A DNA stretch of 64,000 nucleotides. Source: Paratinospora sagittata (Eukaryota; Streptophyta; Magnoliopsida; Ranunculales; Menispermaceae). The stretch's first letter is position 1; every line of letters begins with the position of its first letter. Positions 36,701 through 51,200 of this stretch are shown here, one piece after another. Position numbers and translations under genes: made by a program. Below the pieces are notes generated by a model, which did not search any database, was not told the origin of the DNA, and saw nothing but the letters and a program-made list of their open reading frames with translations. The stretch covers positions 24,198,201 to 24,262,200 of the forward strand of contig CM069589.1 in NCBI GenBank assembly GCA_035771175.1, read 5' to 3'.

Positions 36701-39700
36701 AAGAAAAGGCATTTTCAATTGTTTTTCACTTTTTCAAATCAAAGTCGGGATAAAAAGTTTTGGCTTTTTGAAAATTTCTTCACGATTTGGTCGATATGTA
36801 AGTTGATTGATCGGGATAAAATATTCAAATAGCCATAACATTTTATTCCTGACTCCAGTTTGAGTGATTGAAAATGCGTTGAAAAGAGGAACAAACGATA
36901 TTTTAAACGTCTTTCGAATAACTCAAATCATACTTCCAAAGAAATGGCTAAGGCTTTTTGATTTTGATTGCTGATTAGATTCATAAGTACGGTGGTCAAT
37001 GGGTAACAAACATTAAAATAGGCATAACGTTTTCTTCCGGACTCCAATTTGAGCGAATGCACATTCCTTGGAAAGAAGAAGAAACAATATTTTCAACGCC
37101 TTTTTATTAACTCATATCAGTGTCAGGATTAAACTGTAAGTCTATTTCAATTTTTCTTATCGATTCATACGAGAAGTAATTGAATGATCGGTGTGAAACT
37201 TTAAAATAACCATAACTTTTTCATTCTGACTCCAATTTGTCAGATTGAACATGCGTTAGAAATTGGAAGAAAAGGCATTTTCAATTCTTTTTCACTCCTT
37301 CAAATCAAAGTCGGGATAAAAAGTTATGGCTTTTTGAACATTTCTTCACGATTTGGTCGATATGTATGTTGATTGATCGGGATAAAATATTCAAATAGCC
37401 ATAACATTTTATTCCCGACTCCAGTTTGAGTGATTGAAAATGCGTTGAAAAGAGGAAGAAACGATATTTTAAACGCCTTTTGAATAACTCAAATCATACT
37501 TCCAAAGAAATGGCTAAGGCTTTTTGATTTTGATTGCTGATTAGATTCACAAGTACGGTGGTCAATGGGCAACAAACATTAAAATAGCCATAACGTTTTG
37601 TACCGGACTCCAATTTTAGTGAATGCACATTCCTTGGAAAGAAGAAGAAACAATAGTTTCAACGCCATTTTATTAACTCGTTCCAGTGTCAGGATTAAAC
37701 TGTAAGTCAATTAGAATTTTTCTTATCGATTCATACGAGAAGTAATTGAATGATCGGTGTGAAACTTTAAAATAACCACAACTTTTTCATTTTGACTCCA
37801 ATTTTTGTGATTGAACACGCGTTAGAAATAAGAAGAAAAGACATTTTCAATTCTTTTTCAATGACTCAAATCAAAGTCGGGTTGAAGAGTTACGGCTATT
37901 TGAACTTTTCGTAATGATTATTTCGACAAGTAAATTGATTGATCGGAAAAAAACATTCAAATAGCCATAACATTTTATTCTTGTCTCCGATTTGAGTGAT
38001 TGATAATGCGTTGCAAAGACGAAGAAACGATATTTTAAAAGCCTTTTGATTAACTCAAATCATATTTCGAAAGAAATGGTTACAACTTTTTGAATGTTGA
38101 TCGCTGATTAGATTCATAAGTACGTTTGTCAATGAGTAACAAACATTCAAATAGACATAACGTTTTCTTCCGGACTCCGATTGAGTGATTGCACATTCCT
38201 TGGAAAGAAGAAGAAACAATATTTTCAACGCCTTTTTATTAACTCATACTAATGTCAGGATTAAACTGTAAGTCCATTTGAATTTTTCTTATCCATTCAA
38301 TGAAGAAGTAATTGAATGATCGGTGTGAAACTTTAAAATAACCACAACTTTTTCATTTTGACTCCAATTTGTGTGATTGAACATGCGTTAGAAATTGGAA
38401 GAAAAGGCATTTTCAATTGTTTTTCACTCCTTCAAATCAAAGTCGGGATAAAAAGTTTTGGCTTTTTGAACAAATTTTCACGATTTGGTCGATATGTATG
38501 TTGATTGATAGGGATAAAATCATACTCAAATCATATTTTAAACGATATTTTAAACGTCTTTCGAATAACTCAAGTCATACTTCCAAAGAAATGGCTAAGG
38601 CTTTTTGATTTTGATTGCTGATTAGATTGATAAGTACGGTGGTCAATGGGTAACAAACATTAAAATAGGCATAACGTTTTCTTCCGGACTCCAATTTGAG
38701 CGAATGCACATTCCTTGGAAAGAAGAAGAAACAATATTTTCAACGCCTTTTTATTAACTCATATCAGTTTCAGGATTAAACTGTAAGTCTATTTGAATTT
38801 TTCTTATCGATTCATACGAGAAGTAATTGAATGATCGGTGTGAAACTTTAAAATAACCATAACTTTTTCATTCTGACTCCAATTTGTCAGATTGAACATG
38901 CGTTAGAAATTGGAAGAAAAGGCATTTTCAATTCTTTTTCACTCCTTCAAATCAAAGTCGGGATAAAAAGTTATGGTTTTTGAACATTTCTTCACGATTT
39001 GGTCGATATGTATGTTGATTGATCGGGATAAAATATTTAAATAGCCATAACATTTTATTCCCGACTCCAGTTTGAGTGATTGAAAATGCGTTGAAAAGAG
39101 GAAGAAACGATATTTTAAACGCCTTTTGAATAACTCAAATCATACTTCCAAAGAAATGGCTAAGGCTTTTTAATTTTGATTGCTGATTAGATTCATAAGT
39201 ACGGTGGTCAATGGGTAACAAACATTAAAATAGCCATAACGTTTTCTTCCGGACTCCAATTTTAATGAATGCACATTCATTGGAAAGAAGAAGAAACAAT
39301 AGTTTCAACGCCATTTTATTAACTCATTCCAGTGTCAGGATTAAACTGTAAGTCAATTAGAATTTTTCTTATCGATTCATACGAGAAGTAATTGAATGAT
39401 CGGCGTGAAACTTTAAAACAACCACAACTTTTTCATTTTGACTCCAATTTTTGAGATTGAACACGCGTTAGAAATAGGAAGGAAAGACATTTTCAATTCT
39501 TTTTCAATAACTCAAATCAAAGTCGGGATGAAGAGTTACGGCTATTTGAACTTTTCGTAATGATTATTTCGATAAGTAAATTGATTGATCGGAAAAAAAC
39601 ATTCAAATAGCCATAACATTTTATTCTTGTCTCCGATTTGAGTGATTGATAATGCGTTGCAAAGAGGAAGAAACGATATTTTAAAAGTCTTTTGATTAAC

Positions 39701-40014
39701 TCAAATCATATTTCGAAAGAAATGGTTACAACTTTTTGAATGTTGATCGCTGATAAGATTCATAAGTACGTTTGTCAATGAGTAACAAACATTCAAATAG
39801 ACATAACGTTTTCTTTCGGACTCCGATTGAGTGATAGCACATTCCTTGGAAAGAAGAAGAAACAATATTTTCAACGCCTTTTTATTAACTCATATTAATG
39901 TTAGGATTAAACTGTAAGTCCATTTGAATTTTTCTTATCCATTCAATGGAGAAGTAATTGAATGATCGGTGTGAAACTTTAAAATAACTACAACTTTTTC
40001 ATTTTGACTCCAAT
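36701..40014 (+). repeat. Mixed trimers, with a rearranged gamma monomer at about 38510-38545
   Basis: Ordinary alpha-beta-gamma trimers of several variants. Near 38510 a gamma monomer lacks most of its conserved first part: GGGATAAAATCATACTCAAA is followed by TCATATTTTAAACGATATTT, so about 50 bp are lost and a short stretch resembling the CAAATCATA part of the monomer is inserted. The same structure recurs near 41107. The open frames at 38417-38608 and 41008-41199 cross this joint and have no coding support. Confidence 0.82.
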
Positions 40015-43000
40015 TTTTGTAATTGAACACGCGTTAGAAATAGGAAGAAAAGACATTTTCAATTCTTTTTCAATGACTCAAATCAAAGTCGGGATGAAAA
40101 GTTACTGCTATTTGAACTTTTCGCCATGATTATTTCGATGAGTAAGTTGATTGATCGGCAAAAAACATTCAAATAGCCATAACATTTTATTCTTGTCTCC
40201 GATTTGGGTGATTGATAATGCCTTGCAAATAGGAAGAAACGATATTTTAAACTTCTTTTGATTAACTCATATCTGTGTCAGGATTAAACTGTAAGTCTAT
40301 TTGAATTTTTCTTATCGATTCATACGAGAAGTAATTGAATGATCGGTGTGAAACTTTAAAATAACCACAACTTTTTCATTTTGACTCCAATTTTTGTCAT
40401 TGAACACGCGTTAGAAATAGGAAGAAAAGACATTTTCAATTCTTTTTCAATAACTCAAATCAAAGTCGGGATGAAGAGTCACTGCTATTTGAACTTTTCG
40501 TCATGATTATTTCGATAAGTAAGTTGATTGATCGGAAAAAAAACATTCAAATAGCCATAACATTTTATTCTTGTCTCCGATTTGAGTGATTGATAATGCG
40601 TTGCAAAGAGGAAGAAACGATATTTTAAAAGTCTTTTGATTAACTCAAATCATATTTCGAAAGAAATGGTTACAACTTTTTGAATGTTGATCGTTGATTA
40701 GATTCATAAGTACGTTTGTCAATGAGTAACAAACATTCAAATAGACATAACGTTTTCTTCCGGACTCCGATTTGAGTGATTGCACATTCCTTGGAAAAAA
40801 GAAGAAACAATATTTTCAACGCCTTTTTATTATCTCATATTAATGTCAGGATTAAACTGTAAGTCCATTTGAATTTTTCTTATCCATTCAATGGAGAAGT
40901 AATTGAATGATCGGTGTGAAACTTTAAAATAACCACAACTTTTTCATTTTGACTCCAATTTGTGTGATTGAACATGCGTTAGAAATTGGAAGAAAAGGCA
41001 TTTTCAATTGTTTTTCACTCCTTCAAATCAAAGTCGGGATAAAAAGTTTTGGCTTTTTGAACATTTCTTCACGATTTGGTCGATATGTAAGTTGATTGAT
41101 AGGGATAAAATCATACTCAAATCATATTTTAAACGATATTTTAAACGACTTTCGAATAACTCAAATCATACTTCCAAAGAAATGGCTAAGGCTTTTTGAT
41201 TTTGGTTGCTGATTAGATTCATAAGTACGGTGGTCAATGGGTAACAAACATTAAAATAGGCATAACGTTTTCTTCCGGACTCCAATTTGAGCGAATGCAC
41301 ATTCCTTGGAAAGAAGAAGAAACAATATTTTCAACGCCTTTTTATTAACTCATATCGGTGTCAAGATTAAACTGTAAGTCTATTTCAATTTTTCTTATCG
41401 ATTCATACGAGAAGTAATTGAATGATCGGTGTGAAACTTTAAAATAACCACAACTTTTTCATTTTGACTCTAATTTTTGTGATTGAACACGCATTAGAAA
41501 TAGGAAGAAAAGACATTTTCAATTCTTTTTCAATAACTCAAATCAAAGTCGGGATGAAGAGTTACTGCTATTTTAACTTTCCGTCATGATTATTTCGATA
41601 AGTAAGTTGATTGATCGGAAAAAAAACATTCAAATAGCCATAACATTTTATTCTTGACTCCGATTTGAGTGATTGATAATTCGTTGCAAAGAGGAAGAAA
41701 CGATATTTTAAACGTCTTTTGATTAACTCAAATCATATTTCGAAAGAAATGGTTACAACTTTTTGAATGTTGATCGCTGATTAGATTCATAAGTACGTTT
41801 GACAATGAGTAACAAACATTCAAATAGACATAACGTTCTCTTCCGGACTCCGATTTGAGTGAATGCACATTCCTTGGAAAGAAGAAGAAACAATATTTTC
41901 AACGCCATTTTATTAACTCATATCAGTGTCAGGATTAAACTGTAAGTCTATTAGAATTTTTCTTATCGATTCATACAAGAAGTAATTGAATGATCGGGGT
42001 GAAACTTTAAAATAACCACAACTTTTTCATTTTGACTCCAATTTTTGTAATTGAACACGCGTTAGAAATAGGAAGAAAAGACATTTTCAATTCTTTTTCA
42101 ATGACTCAAATCAAAGTCGGGATGAAAAGTTACTGCTATTTGAACTTTTCGCCATGATTATTTCGATGAGTAAGTTGATTGATCGGCAAAAAACATTCAA
42201 ATAGCCATAACATTTTATTCTTGTCTCCGATTTGGGTGATTGATAATGCCTTGCAAATAGGAAGAAACGATATTTTAAACTTCTTTTGATTAACTCATAT
42301 CTGTGTCAGGATTAAACTGTAAGTCTATTTGAATTTTTCTTATCGATTCATACGAGAAGTAATTGAATGATCGGTGTGAAACTTTAAAATAACCACAACT
42401 TTTTCATTTTGACTCCAATTTTTGTCATTGAACACGCGTTAGAAATAGGAAGAAAAGACATTTTCAATTCTTTTTCAATAACTCAAATCAAAGTCGGGAT
42501 GAAGAGTCACTGCTATTTGAACTTTTCGTCATGATTATTTCGATAAGTAAGTTGATTGATCGGAAAAAAAACATTCAAATAGCCATAACATTTTATTCTT
42601 GTCTCCGATTTGAGTGATTGATAATGCGTTGCAAAGAGGAAGAAACGATATTTTAAAAGTCTTTTGATTAACTCAAATCATATTTCGAAAGAAATGGTTA
42701 CAACTTTTTGAATGTTGATCGTTGATTAGATTCATAAGTACGTTTGTCAATGAGTAACAAACATTCAAATAGACATAACGTTTTCTTCCGGACTCCGATT
42801 TGAGTGATTGCACATTCCTTGGAAAAAAGAAGAAACAATATTTTCAACGCCTTTTTATTAATTCATATTAATGTCAGGATTAAACTGTAAGTCCATTTGA
42901 ATTTTTCTTATCCATTCAATGGAGAAGTAATTGAATGATCGGTGTGAAACTTTAAAATAACCACAACTTTTTCATTTTGACTCCAATTTGTGTGATTGAA

Positions 43001-43118
43001 CATGCGTTAGAAATTGGAAGAAAAGGCATTTTCAATTGTTTTTCACTCCTTCAAATCAAAGTCGGGATAAAAAGTTTTGGCTTTTTGAACATTTCTTCAC
43101 GATTTGGTCGATATGTAT
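40015..43118 (+). repeat. Tandem duplication with 2,028-bp offset
   Basis: About 40,015-41,090 matches 42,043-43,118. Shared rare variants at the same offset are TTTCGATGAGTAAG (ending GATG at 40140 and 42168), AATGCCTTGCAAATAGG and TTTTTGTCATTGAAC. Both copies include a gamma/alpha hybrid (40163 and 42191). The right copy ends where it reads GGGATAAAATATTC while the left reads GGGATAAAATCATACTC. A fused alpha monomer near 41,850, with a CCGATTTGAG start and a CGCCATTTTATT end, marks the junction. Confidence 0.83.
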
Positions 43119-46100
43119 GTTGATTGATCGGGATAAAATATTCAAATAGCCATAACATTTTATTCCCGACTCCAATTTGAGTGATTGAAAATGCGTTAAA
43201 AATAGGAAGAAACGATATTTTAAACGCCTTTTGAACAACTCAAATCATACTTCCAAAGAAATGGCTAAGGCTTTTTTATTTTGATTGCTGATTAGATTCA
43301 TAAGTACGGTGGTCAATGGGTAACAAACATTAAAATAGCCATAACGTTTTCTTCCGGACTCCAATTTTAGTACATGCACATTCCTTGGAAAGAAGAAGAA
43401 ACAATAGTTTCAACGCCATTTTATTAACTCGTTCCAGTGTCAGGATTAAACTGAAAGTCAATTAGAATTTTTCTTATCGATTCATACGAGAAGTAATTGA
43501 ATGATCGGTGTGAAACTTTAAAATAACCACAACTTTTTCATTTTGACTCCAATTTTTGTGATTGAACACGCGTTAGAAATTGGAAGAAAAGACATTTTCA
43601 ATTCTTTTTCAATGACTCAAATCAAAGTCGGGACGAAGAGTTACTGCTATTTGAACTTTTCGTCATGATTATTTTGATAAGTAAGTTGATTGATCGGCAA
43701 AAAACATTCAAATAGCCATAACATTTTATTCTTGTCTCCGATTTGAGTGATTGATAATGCGTTGCAAAGAGGAAGAAACGATATTTTAAACGTCTTTTGA
43801 TTAACTCAAATCATATTTTGAAAGAAATGGTTACAACTTTTTCAATGTTGATCGCTGATAAGATTCATAAGTACGTTTGTCAAAGAGTAACAAACATTCA
43901 AATAGACATAACGTTTTCTTCCGGACTCCGATTTGAGTGATTGCACATTCCTTGGAAAGAAGAAGAAACAATATTTTCAATGCCTTTTTATTAACTCATA
44001 TTAATGTCAGCATTAAACTGTAAGTCCATTTGGATTTTTCTTATCCATTCAATCGAGAAGTAATTGAATGATCGGTTTCAAACTTTAAAATAACCACAAC
44101 TTTTTAATTTTGACTCCAATTTGTGTAATTGAACATGCGTTAGAAATTGGAAGAAAAGGCATTTTCAATTGTTTTTCACTCCTTCAAATCAAAGTCGGGA
44201 TAAAAAGTTTTGGCTTTTTGAACATTTCTTCACGATTTGGTCGATATGTAAGTTGATTGATCGGGATAAAATATTCAAATAGCCATAACATTTTAATCCT
44301 GACTCCAGTTTGAGTGATTGAAAATGCGTTGAAAAGAGGAACAAACGATATTTTAAACGTCTTTCGAATAACTCAAATCATACTTCCAAAAAAATGGCTA
44401 AGGCTTTTTGATTTTGCTTGCTGATTAGATTCATAAGTACGGTGGTCAATGGGGAACAAACATTAAAATAGCCATAACGTTTTCTTCTAGACTCCAATTT
44501 GAGTGAATGCACATTCCTTGGAAAGAAGAAGAAAGAACATTTTCAACGCCTTTTTATTAACTCATATCAGTGTCAGGATTAAACTGTAAGTCTATTTGAA
44601 TTTTTCTTATCGATTCATACGAGAAGTAATTGAATGATCGGTGTGAAACTTTAAAATAACCATAACTTTTTCATTCTGACTCCAATTTGTCTGATTGAAC
44701 ATGCGTTAGAAATTGGAAGAAAAGACATTTTCAATTCTTTTTCACTCCTTCAAATCAAAGTCGGGATAAAAAGTTATGGCTTTTTGAACATTTCTTCACG
44801 ATTTGGTCGATATGTAAGTTGATTGATCGGGATAAAATATTCAAATTGCCATAACATTTTATTCCCGACTCCAGTTTGAGTGATTGAAAATGCGTTGAAA
44901 AGAGGAAGAAACGATATTTTAAACGCCTTTTGAATAACTCAAATCATACTTCCAAAGAAATGGCTAAGGCTTTTTGATTTTGATTGCTGATTAGATTCAT
45001 AAGTACGGTGGTCAATGGGTAACAAACATTAAAATAGCCATAACGTTTTCTTCCGAACTCCAATTTTAGTGAATGCACATTCCTTGGAAAGAAGAAGAAA
45101 GAATATTTTCAACGCCTTTTTATTAACTCATATCAGTGTCGGGATTAAACTGTAAGTCTATTTGAATTTTTCTTCTCGATTCATACGAGAAGTAATTGAA
45201 TGATCGGTGTGAAACTTTAAAATAACCATAACTTTTTCATTCTGACTCCAATTTGTGTGATTCAAAATGCGTTACAAATAGGAAGAAAAGGCATTTTCAA
45301 TTCTTTTTCAATTACTCAAATCAAAGTCGGAATGAAAAGTTACGGCAATTGGAACTTTTCGTAACGATTTATTCAAAAAGTAAGTTGATCGATCGGGAAA
45401 AATAATTCAAATAGCCATAACATTTAATCCCGACTTCGATTTTAGTGATTGAAAATGCGTTGGAAAGAGGAAGAAACGATATTTTAAATGACTTTTGAAT
45501 AACTCAAATCGTATTTCGAAAGAAATGGTTACGACTTTTTGATTTTGATTGCTGATTAGATTCATAAGTACGTTGGTCAATGGGTAGCAAACATTCAAAT
45601 AGCCATAACGTTTTCTTCTGGACTCCGATTTGAGTGATTGCACATTCCTTAGAAAGAAGAAGAAACAATATTTTCAAAGCCTTTTTATTAACTCATATCA
45701 GTGTCAGGATTAAACTGTAAGTCTATTTGAATTTTTCTTATCGATTCATACGAGAAGTAATTGAATGATCGGTGTGAAACTTTAAAATAACCATAACTTT
45801 TTCATTCTAACTCCAATTTGTCTGATTGAAATTGGAAGAAAAGGCATTTTCAATTCTTTTTCACTCCTTCAAATCAAAGTCGCGATAAAAAGTTATGGCT
45901 TTTTGACATTTCTTCACGATTTGGTCGATATGTAAGTTGATTGATCGGGATAAAATATTCAAATAGCCATAACATTTTATTCCCGACTCCAGTTTGAGTG
46001 ATTGAAAATGCGTTGAAAAGAGGAAGAAACGATATTTTAAACGTCTTTTGAATAACTCAAATCATACTTCCAAAGAAATGGCTAAGGCTTTTTGATTTTG

Positions 46101-48299
46101 ATTGCTGATTAGATTCATAAGTACGGTGGTCAATGGGTAACAAACATTAAAATGGGCATAACGTTTTCTTCCGGACTCCAATTTTAGTAAATGCACATTC
46201 CTTGGAAAGAAGAAGAAAGAATATTTTCAACGCCATTTTATTAACTCGTTCCAGTGTCAGGATTAAACTGTAAGTCAATTAGAATTTTTCTTATTGATTC
46301 ATACGAGAAGTAATTGAATGATCGGTGTGAAACTTTAAAATAACCACAACTTTTTCATTTTGACTCCAATTTTTGTGATTGAACACGCGTTAGAAATTGG
46401 AAGAAAAGACATTTTCAATTCTTTTTCAATGACTCAAATCAAAGTCGGGATGAAGAGTTAAACTGTAAATCTATTATAATTTTTCTTATCCATTCATACG
46501 AGAAGTAATTGAATGATCGGTGTGAAACTTTAAAATAACCACAACTTTTTCATTTTGACTCCAATTTTTGTGATTCAACACGCGTTAGAAATAGGAAGAA
46601 AAGAAATTTTCAATTCTTTTTCAATGACTCAAATCAAAGTCGGGATGAACAGTTACTGATATTTGAACTTTTCGTCATGATTATTTCGATAAGTAAGTTG
46701 ATTGATCGGAAAAAAACATTCAAATAGCCATAACATTTTATTCTTGTCTCCGATTTGAGTGATTGATAATGCGTTGCAAAGAGGAAGAAACTATATTTTA
46801 AAAGTCTTTTGATTAACTCGAATCATATTTCGAAAGAAATGGTTACAACTTTTTGAATGTTGATCGCTGATTAGATTCATAAGTACGTTTGTCAAAGAGT
46901 AACAAACATTCAAATAGACATAACGTTTTCTTCCGGACTCCGATTTGAGTGATTGCACATTCCTTGGAAAGAAGAAGAAACAATATTTTCAATGCCTTTT
47001 TATTAACTCATATTAATGTCAGCATTAAACTGTAAGTCCATTTGGATTTTTCTTATCCATTCAATCGAGAAGTAATTGAATGATCGGTTTCAAACTTTAA
47101 AATAACCACAACTTTTTAATTTTGACTCCAATTTGTGTAATTGAACATGCGTTAGAAATTGGAAGAAAAGGCATTTTCAATTGTTTTTCACTCCTTCAAA
47201 TCAAAGTCGGGATAAAAAGTTTTGGCTTTTTGAACATTTCTTCACGATTTGGTCGATATGTAAGTTGATTGATCGGGATAAAATATTCAAATAGCCATAA
47301 CATTTTAATCCTGACTCCAGTTTGAGTGATTGAAAATGCGTTGAAAAGAGGAACAAACGATATTTTAAACGTCTTTCGAATAACTCAAATCATACTTCCA
47401 AAAAAATGGCTAAGGCATTTTGATTTTGCTTGCTGATTAGATTCATAAGTACGGTGGTCAATGGGGAACAAACATTAAAATAGCCATAACGTTTTCTTCT
47501 AGACTCCAATTTGAGTGAATGCACATTCCTTGGAAAGAAGAAGGAAGAACATTTTCAACGCCTTTTTATTAACTCATATCAGTGTCAGGATTAAACTGTA
47601 AGTCTATTTGAATTTTTCTTATCGATTCATACGAGAAGTAATTGAATGATCGGTGTGAAACTTTAAAATAACCATAACTTTTTCATTCTGACTCCAATTT
47701 GTCTGATTGAACATGCGTTAGAAATTGGAAGAAAAGACATTTTCAATTCTTTTTCACTCCTTCAAATCAAAGTCGGGATAAAAAGTTATGGCTTTTTGAA
47801 CATTTCTTCACGATTTGGTCGATATGTAAGTTGATTGATCGGGATAAAATATTCAAATTGCCATAACATTTTATTCCCGACTCCAGTTTGAGTGATTGAA
47901 AATGCGTTGAAAAGAGGAAGAAACGATATTTTAAACGCCTTTTGAATAACTCAAATCATACTTCCAAAGAAATGGCTAAGGCTTTTTGATTTTGATTGCG
48001 GATTAGATTCATAAGTACGGTGGTCAATGGGTAACAAACATTAAAATAGCCATAACGTTTTCTTCCGGACTCCAATTTTAGTGAATGCACATTCCTTGGA
48101 AAGAAGAAGAAACAATAGTTTCAACGCCATTTTATTAACTCATTCCAGTGTCAGGATTAAACTGTAAGTCAATTAGAATTTTTCTTATCGATTCATTCGA
48201 GAAGTAATTGAATGATCGGTGTGAAACTTTAAAATAACCACAACTTTTTCATTTTGACTCCAATTTTTGTGATTGAACACGCGTTAGAAATAGGAAGAA
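43119..48299 (+). repeat. Tandem duplication with 3,012-bp offset
   Basis: About 43,800-45,070 matches 46,810-48,080. Markers at constant offset are GTTTGTCAAAGAGTAAC, ATCGGTTTCAAAC (44071 and 47083), GATTTTGCTTGCTG and TCAAATTGCCATAAC. 3,012 bp equals 16 monomers. Near 46,460 a beta/alpha hybrid joins GGATGAAGAGTTA to AACTGTAAATC and is followed by another beta, so the order beta-gamma-alpha is broken there. A rare gamma class is present near 45,400-45,590. Confidence 0.83.
45400..45590 (+). repeat. Rare gamma monomer class (one of three)
   Basis: This monomer has CCCGACTTCGATTTTAG, GCGTTGGAAAGAGG, TTTTAAATGACTTTTG and GGTTACGACTTT, which mix features of the two main gamma variants. The preceding beta is also unusual (CGGAATGAAAAGTTACGGC). 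Related copies near 49,510-49,690 and 54,010-54,190 share a loss of about 20 bp in the preceding beta tail (CGATTTATTTGATC in place of a longer TTATTC...GATCGATC). Confidence 0.75.
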
Positions 48300-51200
48300 A
48301 AGACATTTTCAATTCTTTTTCACTCCTTCAAATCAAAGTCGGGATAAAAAGTTTTGGCTTTTTGAACATTTCTTCACGATTTGGTCGATATGTAAGTTGA
48401 TTGATCGGGATAAAATATTCAAATAGCCATAACATTTTATTCCCACTCCAGTTTGAGTGATTGAAAATGCGTTGAAAAGAGGAAGAAACGATATTTTAAA
48501 CGCCTTTTGAATAACTCAAATCATACTTCCAAAGAAATGGCTAAGGCTTTTTGATTTTGATTGCTGATTAGATTCATAAGTACGGTGGTCAATGGGTAAC
48601 AAACATTAAAATAGGCATAATGTTTTCTTCCGGACTCCAATTTGAGTGATTGCACATTCCTTGGAAAGAAGAAGAAACAATATTTTCAACGCCTTTTTAT
48701 TAACTCATATCAGTGTCAGGATTAAACTGTAAGTCTATTTGAATTTTTCTTATCGATTCATACGAGAAGTAATTGAATGATTGGTGTGAAAGTTTAAAAT
48801 AACCATAACTTTTTCATTCTGACTCCAATTTGTCTGATTGAAATTGGAAGAAAAGGCATTTTCAATTCTTTTTCACTCTTTCAAATCAAAGTCGGGATAA
48901 AAACTTATGGCTTTTTGAACAATTCTTCACGATTTGGTCGATATGTTAGTTGATTGATCGGGATAAAATATTCAAATAGCCATAACATTTTATTCCCGAC
49001 TCCAGTTTGAGTGATTGAAAATGCGTTGAAAAGAGGAAGAAACGATATTTTAAACGCCTTTTGAATAACTCAAATCATACTTCCAAAGAAATGGCTAAGG
49101 CTTTTTGATTTTGATTGCTGATTAGATTCATAAGTATTGTGGTCAATGGGTAACAAACATTAAAATAGACATAACGTTTTCTTTCCGACTCCAATTTTAG
49201 TGAATGCACATTCCTTGGAAAGAAGAAGAAACAATATTTTCAACGCCTTTTTATTAACTCATATCAGTGTCGGGATTAAACTGTAAGTCTATTTGAATTT
49301 TTTCTTCTCGATTCATACGAGAAGTAATTGAATGATCGGTGTGAAACTTTAAAATAACCATTACTTTTTCATTCTGACTCCAATTTGTGTGATTGAAAAT
49401 GCGTTAGAAATAGGAAGAAAATACATTTTCAATTCTTTTTCAATTACTCAAATCAAAGTCAGAATGAAAAGTTACGGCAATTTGAACTTTTCGTCACGAT
49501 TTATTTGATCGGGAAAAATCATTCAAAAAGCCATAACATTTTATTCCCGACTTCGATTTTAGTGATTGAAAATCCATTGGAAAGAGGAAGAAACGATATT
49601 TTAAATGACTTTTGAATAACTCAAATCGTATTTCGAAAGAAATGGTTACGACTTTGTGATTTTAATTGCTGATTAGATTCATAAGTACGTTGGTCAATGG
49701 GTAACAAACATTCAAATAGCCATAACGTTTTCTTCTGGACTCCGATTTGAGTGAATGCACATTCCCTAGAAAGAAGAAGAAACAATATTTTCAAGGCCTT
49801 TTTATTAACTCATATCAGTGTCAGGATTAAATTGTAAGTCTATTTCAATTTTTCTTATCGATTCATACGAGAAGTAATTGAATGATCGGTGTGAAACTTT
49901 AAAATAACCATAACTTTTTCATTCTGACTCCAATTTGTCAGATTGAACATGCGTTAGAAATGGGAAGAAAATGCATTTTCAATTCTTTTTCACTCCTTCA
50001 AACCAAAGTCGGGATAAAAAGTTATGGCTTTTTCAACATTTCTTCACGATTTGGTCGATATGCATGTTGATTGATCGGGATAAAATATTCAAATAGCCAT
50101 AACATTTTATTCTCGACTCCAGTTTAAGTGATTGAAAATGCGTTGAAAAGAGGAAGAAACGATATTTTAAACGCCTTTTGAATAACTCAAATCATACTTC
50201 TAAAGAAATGGCTAAGGCTTTTTGATTTTGATTGCTGATTTGATTCATAAGTACGGTGGTCAATGGGTAACAAACATTAAAATAGCCATAACGTTTTCTT
50301 CCGGACTCCAATTTTAGTGAATGCACATTCCTTGGAAAGAAGAAGAAACAATAGTTTCAACGCCATTTTATTAACTCGTTCCAGTGTCAGGATTAAACTG
50401 TAAGTCAATTAGAATTTTTCTTATCGATTCATACGAGAAGTAATTGAATGATCGGTGTGAAACTTTAAAATAACCACAACTTTTTCATTTTGACTCCAAT
50501 TTTTGTGATTGAACACGCGTTAGAAATAGGAAGAAAAGACATTTTCAATTCTTTTTCAATGACTCAAATCAAAGTCGGGATGAAGAATTACTGCTATTTG
50601 AACTTTTCGTCATGATTATTTTGATAAGTAAGTTGATTGATCGGCAAAAAACATTCAAATAGCCATAACATTTTATTCTTGTCTCCGATTTGAGTGATTG
50701 ACAATACGTTGTAAAGACGAAGAAACGATATTTTAAACGTCTTTTGTTTAACTCAAATAATATTTCGAAAGAAATGGTTACAACTTTTTAAATGTTGATC
50801 GCTGATTAGATTCATAAGTACGTTTGTCAATGAGTAACGAACATTCAAAAAGACATAACGTTTTCTTCCGGACTCCGATTTGAGTGATTGCACATTCCTT
50901 GGAAAGAAGAAGAAACAATAGTTTCAACGCCATTTTATTAATTCATATCAGTGTCAGGATTAAACTGTAAGTCTATTAGAATTTTTCTTATCGATTCATA
51001 CGAGAAGTAATTGAATGATCGGTGTGAAACTTTAAAATAACCACAACTTTTTCATTTTGACTCCAATTTGTGTGATTGAAAATGCGTTAGAAATAGGAAG
51101 AAAAGACATTTTCAAATCTTTTTCAATTACTCAAATCAAAGACGGGATGAAGAGTTACTGCTATTTGAGCTTTTCGTCATGATTATTTCGATAAGTAAGT

